Under the pieces are notes generated by a model, which was not told the DNA's origin, searched no databases, and worked only from the letters and a program-made list of their open reading frames with translations. A stretch of DNA of 11,072 nt, from NCBI GenBank assembly GCA_007119835.1, contig SKOX01000302.1, positions 1 through 11,072 of the forward strand, given 5' to 3'. The position numbers were made by a program, and so were the translations under genes. This DNA comes from Paracoccaceae bacterium (GTDB taxonomy: Bacteria > Pseudomonadota > Alphaproteobacteria > Rhodobacterales > Rhodobacteraceae). Below, piece by piece: positions 1 to 5,037 of the stretch (position 1 is the stretch's first letter; the number at the start of each line of letters is the position of its first letter).

Positions 1-5
1 AGACG

Positions 6-254
6 GTGTATATTCTGGCGGCGCAATATGAAACGGCTGTCGTGCCCGTCGAGCGGGTCGCAAAAGAATACTTCGGCGGCCTCGACAATGACTCTTTCAT
101 GCGCAAGGTCCGCCTGGGGGATATTCGCCTGCCCGTAGTCAGGATGGAGAATAGCCAGAAGGGCGCTCGCGGCGTTCACGTCGAGGACCTGGCTCGTTAC
201 ATCGACGCGCGGCGCGACGCGGCGGTGAAGGAGATGAGGCAGCTGTGGGACTGA
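6..254 (+). CDS. PrtN-like (pyocin activator family) small DNA-binding protein, 5' end probably cut by window
   Basis: A small protein of about 82 residues that matches the PrtN pyocin-activator family across its length. It has an N-terminal ILAAQY motif, a central FMRKVRLGDIRLPVVR segment, then GVHVEDLARYIDARR and a final AAVKEMRQLWD. In Pseudomonas PrtN activates pyocin genes, but relatives are common in prophages and islands. The pattern of a short helical region, a 'G-x-I-x-L-P' turn and a 'GVHVEDL' strand-helix resembles the winged helix-turn-helix of AlpA/Xis-type proteins. The first start available is GTG at 6. Family members usually begin a few residues before this point, and the frame stays open to the window edge, so the true start is probably upstream. 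It ends inside the 3' end of the integrase gene on the opposite strand. A role as element regulator or excisionase is inference; family assignment is fairly sure. Confidence 0.8.
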   Translation: MYILAAQYETAVVPVERVAKEYFGGLDNDSFMRKVRLGDIRLPVVRMENSQKGARGVHVEDLARYIDARRDAAVKEMRQLWD

Positions 255-1365
255 CCATGGGCTTGGTGATGACGGGAAGCCAGCGCCAGCCGGCATAGAC
301 GTCGCCGTCGAGCTTCTTGAGCGAGATGTAGTGCTCCAGTGACGATAGCGTCCGATGCCCTGAATGCGCGCGGACGATGGCAGTGTCCTTCCCCATCTCG
401 AAGAGGCGCGAAATGCCGTCGCGGCGGAGGTCCCGATATTCCAGATCCCCTATCCCGAGGATCTTGCAAGCCCTGGTGAAGTTCGTACTCGCCGTCGAAG
501 CCTTGTAAGGGAAGATCCGTGCCTCCGCACGAGGCATTGCGTCGATGATCGCGACGGCCTCGGCCGTGAGGTGCACCCACACGTCGTTTCCTTTCTTCTC
601 GCCAGGGTGCTTCATGTCCCGCACGAGGATCCTTGCACCGTCCTTGTAGTCGGGCTCGTAGTCCTTCCAGAGCAGGCGGCAGGTCTCGCCGAGGCGGCGC
701 ATCCCGAAGATCCCGAACGCCGTGAGGCGCCGCATCGGCAGCGCATCGCTCCGTCGCGCTTCATAGGCCTCAAAATGCTCCATGAGCTTGTCGAGCTCTG
801 CGAGCTCGGGTCGCCGGCGCCTCTTGTCGGACCTCATGACCAGCCCAAGCTCTCGACAGACCACCAGTGCATCTGGCATCGTTTGCGGATCCAGCGGGTA
901 GCCCCACGCCGGTCGAGCGAGCGAGAACACCTTCCCCAGACTGGACAGGATGTTACCCACGGTAGCAGGGTCACGCCCCTCAGCCATAAGGGACTTTGCG
1001 AGTTCAACGATATGGCGGCTTTCGATATCTGCGCAGGGCTTCGACGAAACTGGGTGGCGTCCGACGATCTGCAGGTTGCCTTTCGTCGTCTTCCCGACAT
1101 CCTTCACCCGGTCAGTCAGAGTACGCATGATCGCTTCGCCGAGCAGCGTGGAGTTGGTCGGCTTTTTCTTGTTCAATATCGCAGCGTCGACGGCGGCGGG
1201 CGAGGATAGCTCCTTCTCCTTCTTCTCGATCCACGCCTCCGCGGCCTTTAAGCGGTCGAACGTCTCGACAAGTTTCAAGACGACCTTGCCGCCCCGCTTC
1301 CGAACGACCTCCGCTCGATACGCGATGGTATCGTCTTTCCTCGATCTCAGTGTGATGGTACCCAT
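139..1365 (-). CDS. Tyrosine recombinase / phage-type integrase, probably dusA-associated
   Basis: A 408-residue site-specific recombinase that would integrate and excise the element to its left. The N-terminal part (about 1-160) looks like an arm-binding and core-binding region. The C-terminal catalytic domain shows box I Arg223 (GMRRLGE), a candidate beta-hairpin Lys252 (MKHPGEKKGND), box II YRDLRRDGISRLFE with Arg314, and SGH with His337 followed by the nucleophile Tyr346 (LEHYISL). The first box II position, usually His, is Arg311. Translation starts at ATG 1363-1365 with an AGAGG about five bases upstream. The last 38 residues are rich in Ser, Pro and Arg and are encoded opposite the PrtN-like gene, so they are probably a non-conserved tail. 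The gene starts about 110 bp from dusA and is transcribed away from it, as expected for integrases that target the 5' end of dusA. It is visibly less GC-rich than the genes to the right. Confidence 0.92.
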   Translation of the reverse strand: MGTITLRSRKDDTIAYRAEVVRKRGGKVVLKLVETFDRLKAAEAWIEKKEKELSSPAAVDAAILNKKKPTNSTLLGEAIMRTLTDRVKDVGKTTKGNLQIVGRHPVSSKPCADIESRHIVELAKSLMAEGRDPATVGNILSSLGKVFSLARPAWGYPLDPQTMPDALVVCRELGLVMRSDKRRRRPELAELDKLMEHFEAYEARRSDALPMRRLTAFGIFGMRRLGETCRLLWKDYEPDYKDGARILVRDMKHPGEKKGNDVWVHLTAEAVAIIDAMPRAEARIFPYKASTASTNFTRACKILGIGDLEYRDLRRDGISRLFEMGKDTAIVRAHSGHRTLSSLEHYISLKKLDGDVYAGWRWLPVITKPMVSPTAASSPSPPRRAARRCNEPGPRRERRERPSGYSPS

Positions 1366-1473
1366 GCTGGCCTCTGGTCCTCCACGAATCGCCGACGAGT
1401 CCTACATTGGAGGACGGGGGTGGGAAAATCCCCGAAAATCGAGGCAAATCAACACCGGCGAGGGTCAGCGCAA

Positions 1474-2487
1474 GTGATTGAAGAATCGTTAAAAACTGCG
1501 AAAGCGGGCTTTTACCGGTTCTCGGTTGCGCCCATGATGGACTGGACAGACCGACATTGTCGGCTGTTCCACCGGGCTTTCACGCGGCGGGCGCTTCTTT
1601 ACACCGAAATGGTGACGGCGGACGCCCTGCTGCACGGTCCGGCGGAGCGCCTGCTCGCGCGCGACCCCGGTGACGGGCCGGTCGCGCTGCAACTCGGTGG
1701 TGCCGTGCCCGAAGCGCTTGGCCGCGCCGCGTCGCTTGCCGTCGACCACGACTTCGACGAGATAAACCTCAACGTCGGCTGCCCGTCCGACCGGGTGCAG
1801 TCGGGCTGCTTCGGCGCAGCCCTGATGCTGCAGCCCGACCGGGTCGCGGAGTGCGTCCGTGCGATGATCGCCGCGGCCGGACCGGTGCCGGTGACCGTGA
1901 AGTGCCGCATTGGCGTCGACGAGCAGGAGCCGCAGGTGGTCCTGCCGCGCTTCCTCCAGACGCTGGCGCAAGCGGGCATCGGTCGTGTCGCCATCCATGC
2001 ACGCAAGGCGTGGCTGCGCGGCCTGAGCCCCAAGGAGAACCGCACGGTCCCGCCACTCGACCATGGTCTGGTCGCGGAGATGAAGGCCGCGTTCCCGCGT
2101 CTCGCGATCGTCGTCAACGGCGGTATCGAGGATCTCGCGGCCGCCCGCGCGCTTTTGGACCGCGGGCTCGACGGCGTCATGCTCGGCCGCGCCGCCTACC
2201 GAACCCCGGCGCTCCTCGGCGAGGTGGACCGCGCAATCTTCGGCATGCCGGGATCCGACGTGGCGCCTGAGGCGGCGGTGCGTGCGATGCTTCCCCATAT
2301 CGAGCGCGAGCGGGCCCGCGGCACGCCGCTCCACGCGATCACCCGCCACATGCTCGGCGCATTCGCAGGCCGGCCCGGCGCCCGTGCCTGGCGGCGCCTC
2401 CTGTCGGAGGAGGCGCCGCGGCCCGGGGCCGGGCCCGAGGTCGTCGAGCGGGCGCTCGCACTGGTGCGACCGCCACTCGCCGCCTGA
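1474..2487 (+). CDS. dusA: tRNA-dihydrouridine synthase A
   Basis: An FMN-dependent, NADPH-using enzyme of the cytoplasm that reduces uridines 20/20a in the D-loop of tRNA. From the GTG at 1474 it has 337 residues, normal for DusA. Motifs follow family order: SVAPMMDWTDRHCR near the start (FMN site), LLYTEMVTADAL, PVALQLGG, then INLNVGCPSDRVQSG with catalytic Cys103, VTVKCRIGVD, IHARKAWLRGLSPKENR, VVNGGIED, LDGVMLGRAAY, and a C-terminal helical domain with ITRHMLGAFAGRPGARAWRR. Two GTG starts are possible. The one at 1474 has GAGGG about eight bases upstream and matches the usual length before SVAPMM. The one at 1420 has GGAGG six bases upstream and would add 18 residues without family support. 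The first 12 or so codons are AT-rich and may come from the integrated element. The gene appears intact. Confidence 0.95.
   Translation: MIEESLKTAKAGFYRFSVAPMMDWTDRHCRLFHRAFTRRALLYTEMVTADALLHGPAERLLARDPGDGPVALQLGGAVPEALGRAASLAVDHDFDEINLNVGCPSDRVQSGCFGAALMLQPDRVAECVRAMIAAAGPVPVTVKCRIGVDEQEPQVVLPRFLQTLAQAGIGRVAIHARKAWLRGLSPKENRTVPPLDHGLVAEMKAAFPRLAIVVNGGIEDLAAARALLDRGLDGVMLGRAAYRTPALLGEVDRAIFGMPGSDVAPEAAVRAMLPHIERERARGTPLHAITRHMLGAFAGRPGARAWRRLLSEEAPRPGAGPEVVERALALVRPPLAA
1515..1550. other. Probable element attachment junction in the 5' end of dusA
   Basis: Integrases of dusA-associated islands insert into the 5' part of dusA and leave a restored reading frame. Here the integrase starts just upstream. 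The first 41 bases of dusA (1474-1514) are about 39% GC by hand count, whereas the sequence after about 1520 is strongly GC-rich. The conserved SVAPMMDWTDRH codons contain CCATGATGG at 1532-1540, the core of an imperfect inverted repeat centred at 1536 (7 of 11 pairs match). The matching end of the element lies outside the window, so the exact core cannot be set. Confidence 0.5.
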
Positions 2488-2520
2488 CAAACGGCGCCAC
2501 CGCAAGACCGGCACGACGCC

Positions 2521-2548
2521 CGGCCTCCCGCCGCGGCGGGACAGGCCG
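2521..2548. terminator. Strong hairpin between convergent dusA and the YciE/YciF-like gene
   Basis: CGGCCT (2521-2526) pairs perfectly with AGGCCG (2543-2548), and CCCGCC (2527-2532) pairs with GGCGGG (2535-2540), leaving a two-base AC bulge. It lies 33 bp after the dusA stop and 9 bp after the end of the gene converging from the right. It could therefore end transcription from both sides. There is no T-run on either side, so intrinsic termination is uncertain. Confidence 0.55.
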
Positions 2549-2557
2549 TAAGGTGCG

Positions 2558-3073
2558 TCAGCGCTTCGCTTCCGCCGCGTCGCTGCCGGCGCGCTCGAGG
2601 AAGGTGCGGCTGACGACCGGCAGCTGCTCGTAGAGCCAGTCCGCCATCGCCTGCTCCTCCTTGAGGATTTCCTCGCAGACCCGCTTGGTCTCGTGGTCGC
2701 CCACGATGTCGGCCGCGCCGATGAGCTCGCGGTAGGCCGAGATTTCGAAATGCTCGAAGGTGTAGCTCGCCATCGCGCCCTTTACGACCTCGTCGCCCAT
2801 CACCGTGCCGCTCAGGCCCTGGCCCATGGCGGTGAACTTAGCCGCGATGTCCTTTGCGCCCGAGGGCGAGGTGCCGCGGCGCGTGAGGCAGGCCTCGAGA
2901 CGGTCGCGCTGGGACTCGGTCTCCCGGATGTGCTGCTCCATCTTCTGCTTGAGCTCGGGATAGTGCTCGATCCGGCTCGCCTGCGTGGTCAGCATGGTCG
3001 TCGCCTGCTCCTCCATGGCATGCGCGTCGCGCAGCCACTGGTCGAGATACTCGTTCATCGCCTTCTGGTCCAT
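2558..3073 (-). CDS. YciE/YciF family ferritin-like protein (DUF892)
   Basis: A 171-residue all-helical protein of the YciE/YciF (DUF892) ferritin-like superfamily, a putative di-iron protein made under stress. Candidate metal-ligand helices are DAHAMEEQA (residues 16-24), EQHIRETESQRDRLE (46-60), YTFEHFEISAYREL (about 104-117) and CEEILKEEQAMADWL (about 133-147), in the order expected of a four-helix bundle. The ATG at 3071-3073 has GAGGAG seven bases upstream, overlapping the stop of the preceding gene. It is the last gene of a three-gene minus-strand operon (manganese catalase, HIRAN protein, this gene). Enterobacterial yciF sits in a similar yciGFE-katN locus under stationary-phase control. 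The family is clear. The biochemical activity (ferroxidase) is only presumed from fold. Confidence 0.9.
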   Translation of the reverse strand: MDQKAMNEYLDQWLRDAHAMEEQATTMLTTQASRIEHYPELKQKMEQHIRETESQRDRLEACLTRRGTSPSGAKDIAAKFTAMGQGLSGTVMGDEVVKGAMASYTFEHFEISAYRELIGAADIVGDHETKRVCEEILKEEQAMADWLYEQLPVVSRTFLERAGSDAAEAKR

Positions 3074-3083
3074 TTGGTGCTCC

Positions 3084-3482
3084 TCAGCTCTGGTTGTTGG
3101 CCCCGCGGAACACGAGCTCGAGCCCGAGCCGCGGGTTGGGTCCCGGCGCCACCTCGGCGGCGGTGGCGTCGAAATGGAGCCCCGCGTCCATCAGGGGCGC
3201 GAGGATCTTGCCGTGCGCGCCCGGGAGATACCCGAGCAGCCGCCCGTCCGGCGCCAGCACGCCGACGCTCAGCGGGTCGAAGTCGCGGTCACGCACGCGC
3301 ATCAGCCGCAGCGCCGTGCCCGGCGCGGGAAGCCCGAGCCGCCCGCCTTCGTCCCTCAGGCTGGTCGCGCAGGTCGCGATACGCGCGCCCGCGCTTCCAT
3401 GCTCCGCGGGCGTCGCCGCGAAGGCGGGTCCGGCGCTCAATGCGCTGCCGGCGCCCGCAACGATGAACGCCCTGCGATCCAT
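3084..3482 (-). CDS. HIRAN-domain protein with Tat-type signal peptide
   Basis: A 132-residue protein. Residues 1-22 form a signal peptide with twin arginines (Arg3-Arg4, MDRRAFIV), a small-residue hydrophobic core and a PAFA cleavage site after Ala22, which suggests Tat export. About residues 55-128 match the HIRAN pattern: ALRLMRVRDRDFDPLSVGVLAP, then GRLLGYLPGAHGKILAPLMDAG, a variable strand and a final LGLELVF. HIRAN domains in eukaryotic HLTF/Rad5 bind 3' DNA ends. What small exported bacterial versions do is not known to me. The start ATG at 3480-3482 has AGGGGG about eight bases upstream. The gene begins 11 bp after the catalase stop and ends 10 bp before the YciE/YciF-like gene, so the three are almost surely co-transcribed. 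Domain assignment is fairly confident; function is open. Confidence 0.8.
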   Translation of the reverse strand: MDRRAFIVAGAGSALSAGPAFAATPAEHGSAGARIATCATSLRDEGGRLGLPAPGTALRLMRVRDRDFDPLSVGVLAPDGRLLGYLPGAHGKILAPLMDAGLHFDATAAEVAPGPNPRLGLELVFRGANNQS

Positions 3483-3493
3483 CGGCGTTCCCC

Positions 3494-4324
3494 CTAACGT
3501 TGCTGCGCGCGCTGTTCGCCGGAGTTTTCCGGCGGCGGCGCGAGCTCGGGCTCCTCGCCCAGCGGCTCCATCGGGCGGGCGGAGAACTCGCCCTGGCGGT
3601 CGATGGACGGCCCCTCCGACCAGCGGCCGCGGGCGGGTTCCGCGCGATCCGGGCGGAAGCCGAGATAGACGTAGGAGAATTCCTGGGCCTCCTCCTCGAC
3701 CGGGAAGCTGTTCGGGACCGGCATCACCTGCTCGAGGCCGCCAAGCTCCTCAAGCGCCGCCATCCACTGCTTCTGGTGCATGTTGTCCCGGGCGATCAGG
3801 AAGGAGAGCATGTCCCGCATCCCCGGATCGTCGGTCATGCCCCTGAGCCGCACGGCGACGATCCGGCCGGTCTGTTCGGCCTGCGCGTTCGCGAGCATGT
3901 CTGCCGCGATGTTGCCCGTGGCATAGACGTGGCTCGCGTTGAAGGGCGTGCCGCTCGCGTCCTCGGGCAGCGCCGCAAGGCCGGTCGACAGGATGTGCCG
4001 CAGGTTCATCCCGTTCAGGACCGCGCCGGCCACGGGATCGTTCGCCGCCTCCTCCTGCAGCGAGGTCGGCGCGCCTTCGAGGTTCAGCGCGACGGCGGTT
4101 GCGAGCATCTCGATGTGTCCGAGCTCCTCGGCGGCGGTGTTCAGCAGCAGGTCCCGGAACTTCGGGTCTCCGCCGCGGGCACCTCACGCCTGGAACATTT
4201 ACTGCATCGCGACGCGGATCTCGCCTTCGACGCCGCCGATCGCCTGCTGCAGCGCTTTGGCGAAGACCGGATTGGGGTTCTCGACCCGGACCGGGTACTG
4301 AAGCCGGTTGTCTTGATAGAACAT
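3494..4324 (-). pseudogene. katN: Manganese (non-heme) catalase interrupted by two in-frame stop codons
   Basis: Reading from ATG 4322-4324 gives a 276-codon frame matching the manganese catalase family from end to end: MFYQDNRLQYPVRV, NPVFAKALQQAIGGVEGEIR, then RDLLLNTAAEELGHIEMLATAVALNLEG, HVYATGNIAADML, AEQTGRIVAVRL and IARDNMHQKQW. Candidate metal ligands are Glu35, Glu67, His70, the Glu of AEQTGR and the His of DNMHQ. Codon 42 is TAA (4199-4201), where relatives have Tyr after AMQ. Codon 47 is TGA (4184-4186), where relatives have Trp in QAWG. There is no frameshift. The next good ATG (codon 73, 4106-4108) would give 204 residues without the first three ligands, so restart would not make an active enzyme. 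AGGAAG lies about seven bases before the start, and a sigma-EcfG-like promoter lies upstream. It is the first gene of a stress operon. Recent inactivation is likely; sequence error or readthrough remain possible. Confidence 0.85.
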
Positions 4325-4352
4325 CGCGCTCTTCCTGAGACGGCGGATGTCC

Positions 4353-4377
4353 AACCGCGTCAGGGAGGCGATGTTCC
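4353..4377 (-). promoter_or_regulatory. Putative sigma-EcfG (general stress response) promoter
   Basis: On the minus strand GGAAC (4373-4377) is followed after 16 bases by GGTT (4353-4356). The alphaproteobacterial EcfG consensus is GGAAC-N16/17-CGTT, so one of nine bases differs. The -10 element is 28 bases before the catalase ATG, leaving a short leader that contains the AGGAAG ribosome site. The downstream genes are typical general-stress genes, which supports the assignment. Confidence 0.65.
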
Positions 4378-4502
4378 GGCCGCGGAGCGTTGATCGCGAT
4401 GGCTTCGGCAGCCGGCGGCAGCGGGGCCCGCAGCGCCGGCGTGCCGGCCGTCAAGGCGCCGGATGAATGCCGCCCGAGAGATGCCGGAAAAGGCGTCCGA
4501 AC

Positions 4503-4525
4503 CGACGGCCCGGGCCCGCGGGCGT
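4503..4525 (-). terminator. Weak candidate hairpin at the end of the 118-aa gene
   Basis: GACG and CCCG on one side pair with CGGG and CGTC on the other, with one bulged G and a six-base loop, right at the stop codon of the minus-strand gene. There is no T-run, and the whole region is GC-rich enough to make such hairpins by chance. Confidence 0.25.
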
Positions 4526-4881
4526 CAGCTGTACCCCCGCGCCCGCCGCGCCTCGACCGCGAGGAGCGCGCCGAGAAGCGCGAGGGCAGGCGTCGACGCC
4601 GCCGAGACGCCGATCAGCTCGTCGTCGTCCCGCATGCCCGACTCGCGCAACGTGCAGCGCCAGCCCGAGGAGCGTTCCAGCACGATCATCCAGCCCGGCA
4701 GGACACTGTCCGCAAGCGCCAGCGCCGCTTCCATCGAGACGAGCGCCGAGAGGTTCACCGGCCCGACCTTGCCCGACACCGCGGCGTTAAGCGCCTCGAG
4801 GAAGTCGCGGACGAAGTCGAAATCCTGAAGCGACGCGCCTTGCGCGCGCCTGACGAGCGCCTCCATCGCCTCCGGCGTCAT
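4525..4881 (-). CDS. Uncharacterised small protein, 118 aa
   Basis: I do not recognise a named gene. The frame is supported by a strong GGGAGG five bases before ATG 4879-4881 and by a codon pattern like the neighbours. The N-terminal half (MTPEAMEALVRRAQGASLQDFDFVRDFLEAL) looks helical. The second half has a block reading MEAALALADSVLPGWMIVLE, a WRCTL strand, then ASTPALALLGALLAVEARR. That arrangement (an 'AAL..LPGW' strand segment followed by 'TPALALL.ALL') resembles the small sandwich-type domain found in many phage and alphaproteobacterial hypothetical proteins, but the match is only by eye. No signal peptide is seen. It is divergent from ppsA and shares a 156-bp control region containing an FNR-like box, so it may respond to oxygen. 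It is probably not in the catalase operon, which has its own promoter 148 bp downstream. Confidence 0.75.
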   Translation of the reverse strand: MTPEAMEALVRRAQGASLQDFDFVRDFLEALNAAVSGKVGPVNLSALVSMEAALALADSVLPGWMIVLERSSGWRCTLRESGMRDDDELIGVSAASTPALALLGALLAVEARRARGYS

Positions 4882-4900
4882 TGCAGCCTCCCTTGTTCCT

Positions 4901-4923
4901 CGGCCCCGGACGACACCGGGCCG
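4901..4923. repeat. Inverted repeat in the divergent control region
   Basis: CGGCCCCGG (4901-4909) and CCGGGCCG (4916-4923) form a stem with one bulged C and a six-base loop. It lies just upstream of the ribosome site of the 118-aa gene, in its presumed leader, and may affect that leader or act as an operator. No function can be assigned from sequence. Confidence 0.4.
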
Positions 4924-4934
4924 TCCCGGCAGAT

Positions 4935-4941
4935 GTATACT
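4935..4941. promoter_or_regulatory. TATACT / TATACA -10-like element in the divergent region
   Basis: On the plus strand TATACT (4936-4941) is one base from the sigma-70 -10 consensus. The same bases on the minus strand read TATACA (4935-4940). Read on the minus strand, transcription would start near 4928 and the FNR-like box would be centred about 43 bases upstream, close to the usual activator position. Read on the plus strand, the box would lie downstream and act as an operator. No clear -35 is visible for either. Confidence 0.35.
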
Positions 4942-4962
4942 CGAACCGGCGCCGGCGCACGG

Positions 4963-4980
4963 CCTTGACCGACATCAAGG
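4963..4980. promoter_or_regulatory. FNR/FixK-type binding site
   Basis: CCTTGACCGACATCAAGG contains TTGAC-N4-ATCAA, matching 9 of the 10 fixed bases of the FNR/FnrL/FixK consensus TTGAT-N4-ATCAA. The outer CCTTGA/TCAAGG arms are perfect inverted repeats. It sits between the divergent 118-aa gene and ppsA, centred 66 bases before the ppsA ATG. If it is a class II site for ppsA (centre at -41.5), transcription would start near 5013, 25 bases before the ATG. No convincing -10 is seen there. Confidence 0.65.
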
Positions 4981-5024
4981 CGCAGGCTGCCCCGATCCGC
5001 AAGGTCCTATGCGATGAGCCAAGC

Positions 5025-5030
5025 GGGAGG
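5025..5030 (+). promoter_or_regulatory. Ribosome binding site that fixes the ppsA start
   Basis: GGGAGG, seven bases before ATG 5038. It rules against the in-frame ATG at 5014, which has no such site and would place this one inside the gene. Confidence 0.85.
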
Positions 5031-5037
5031 AACGGAA

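Noticed and set aside
364..1209. A 281-codon plus-strand frame
   Set aside because: It is antisense to the integrase, whose catalytic motifs prove the coding strand.
1489..2514. A 341-codon minus-strand frame
   Set aside because: It is the antisense of dusA, with low-complexity Arg/Gly/His-rich translation.
3494..4108. A shorter, intact 204-residue catalase starting at codon 73
   Set aside because: It would lack Glu35, Glu67 and His70, which bind manganese, and the upstream codons still encode the family N-terminus. It is better described as the distal part of a broken gene.
3500..4393. A 297-codon plus-strand frame across the catalase region, and a 234-codon minus-strand frame at 3750-4454
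   Set aside because: The manganese catalase frame on the minus strand explains the conserved residues. The other frames have no recognisable protein pattern.
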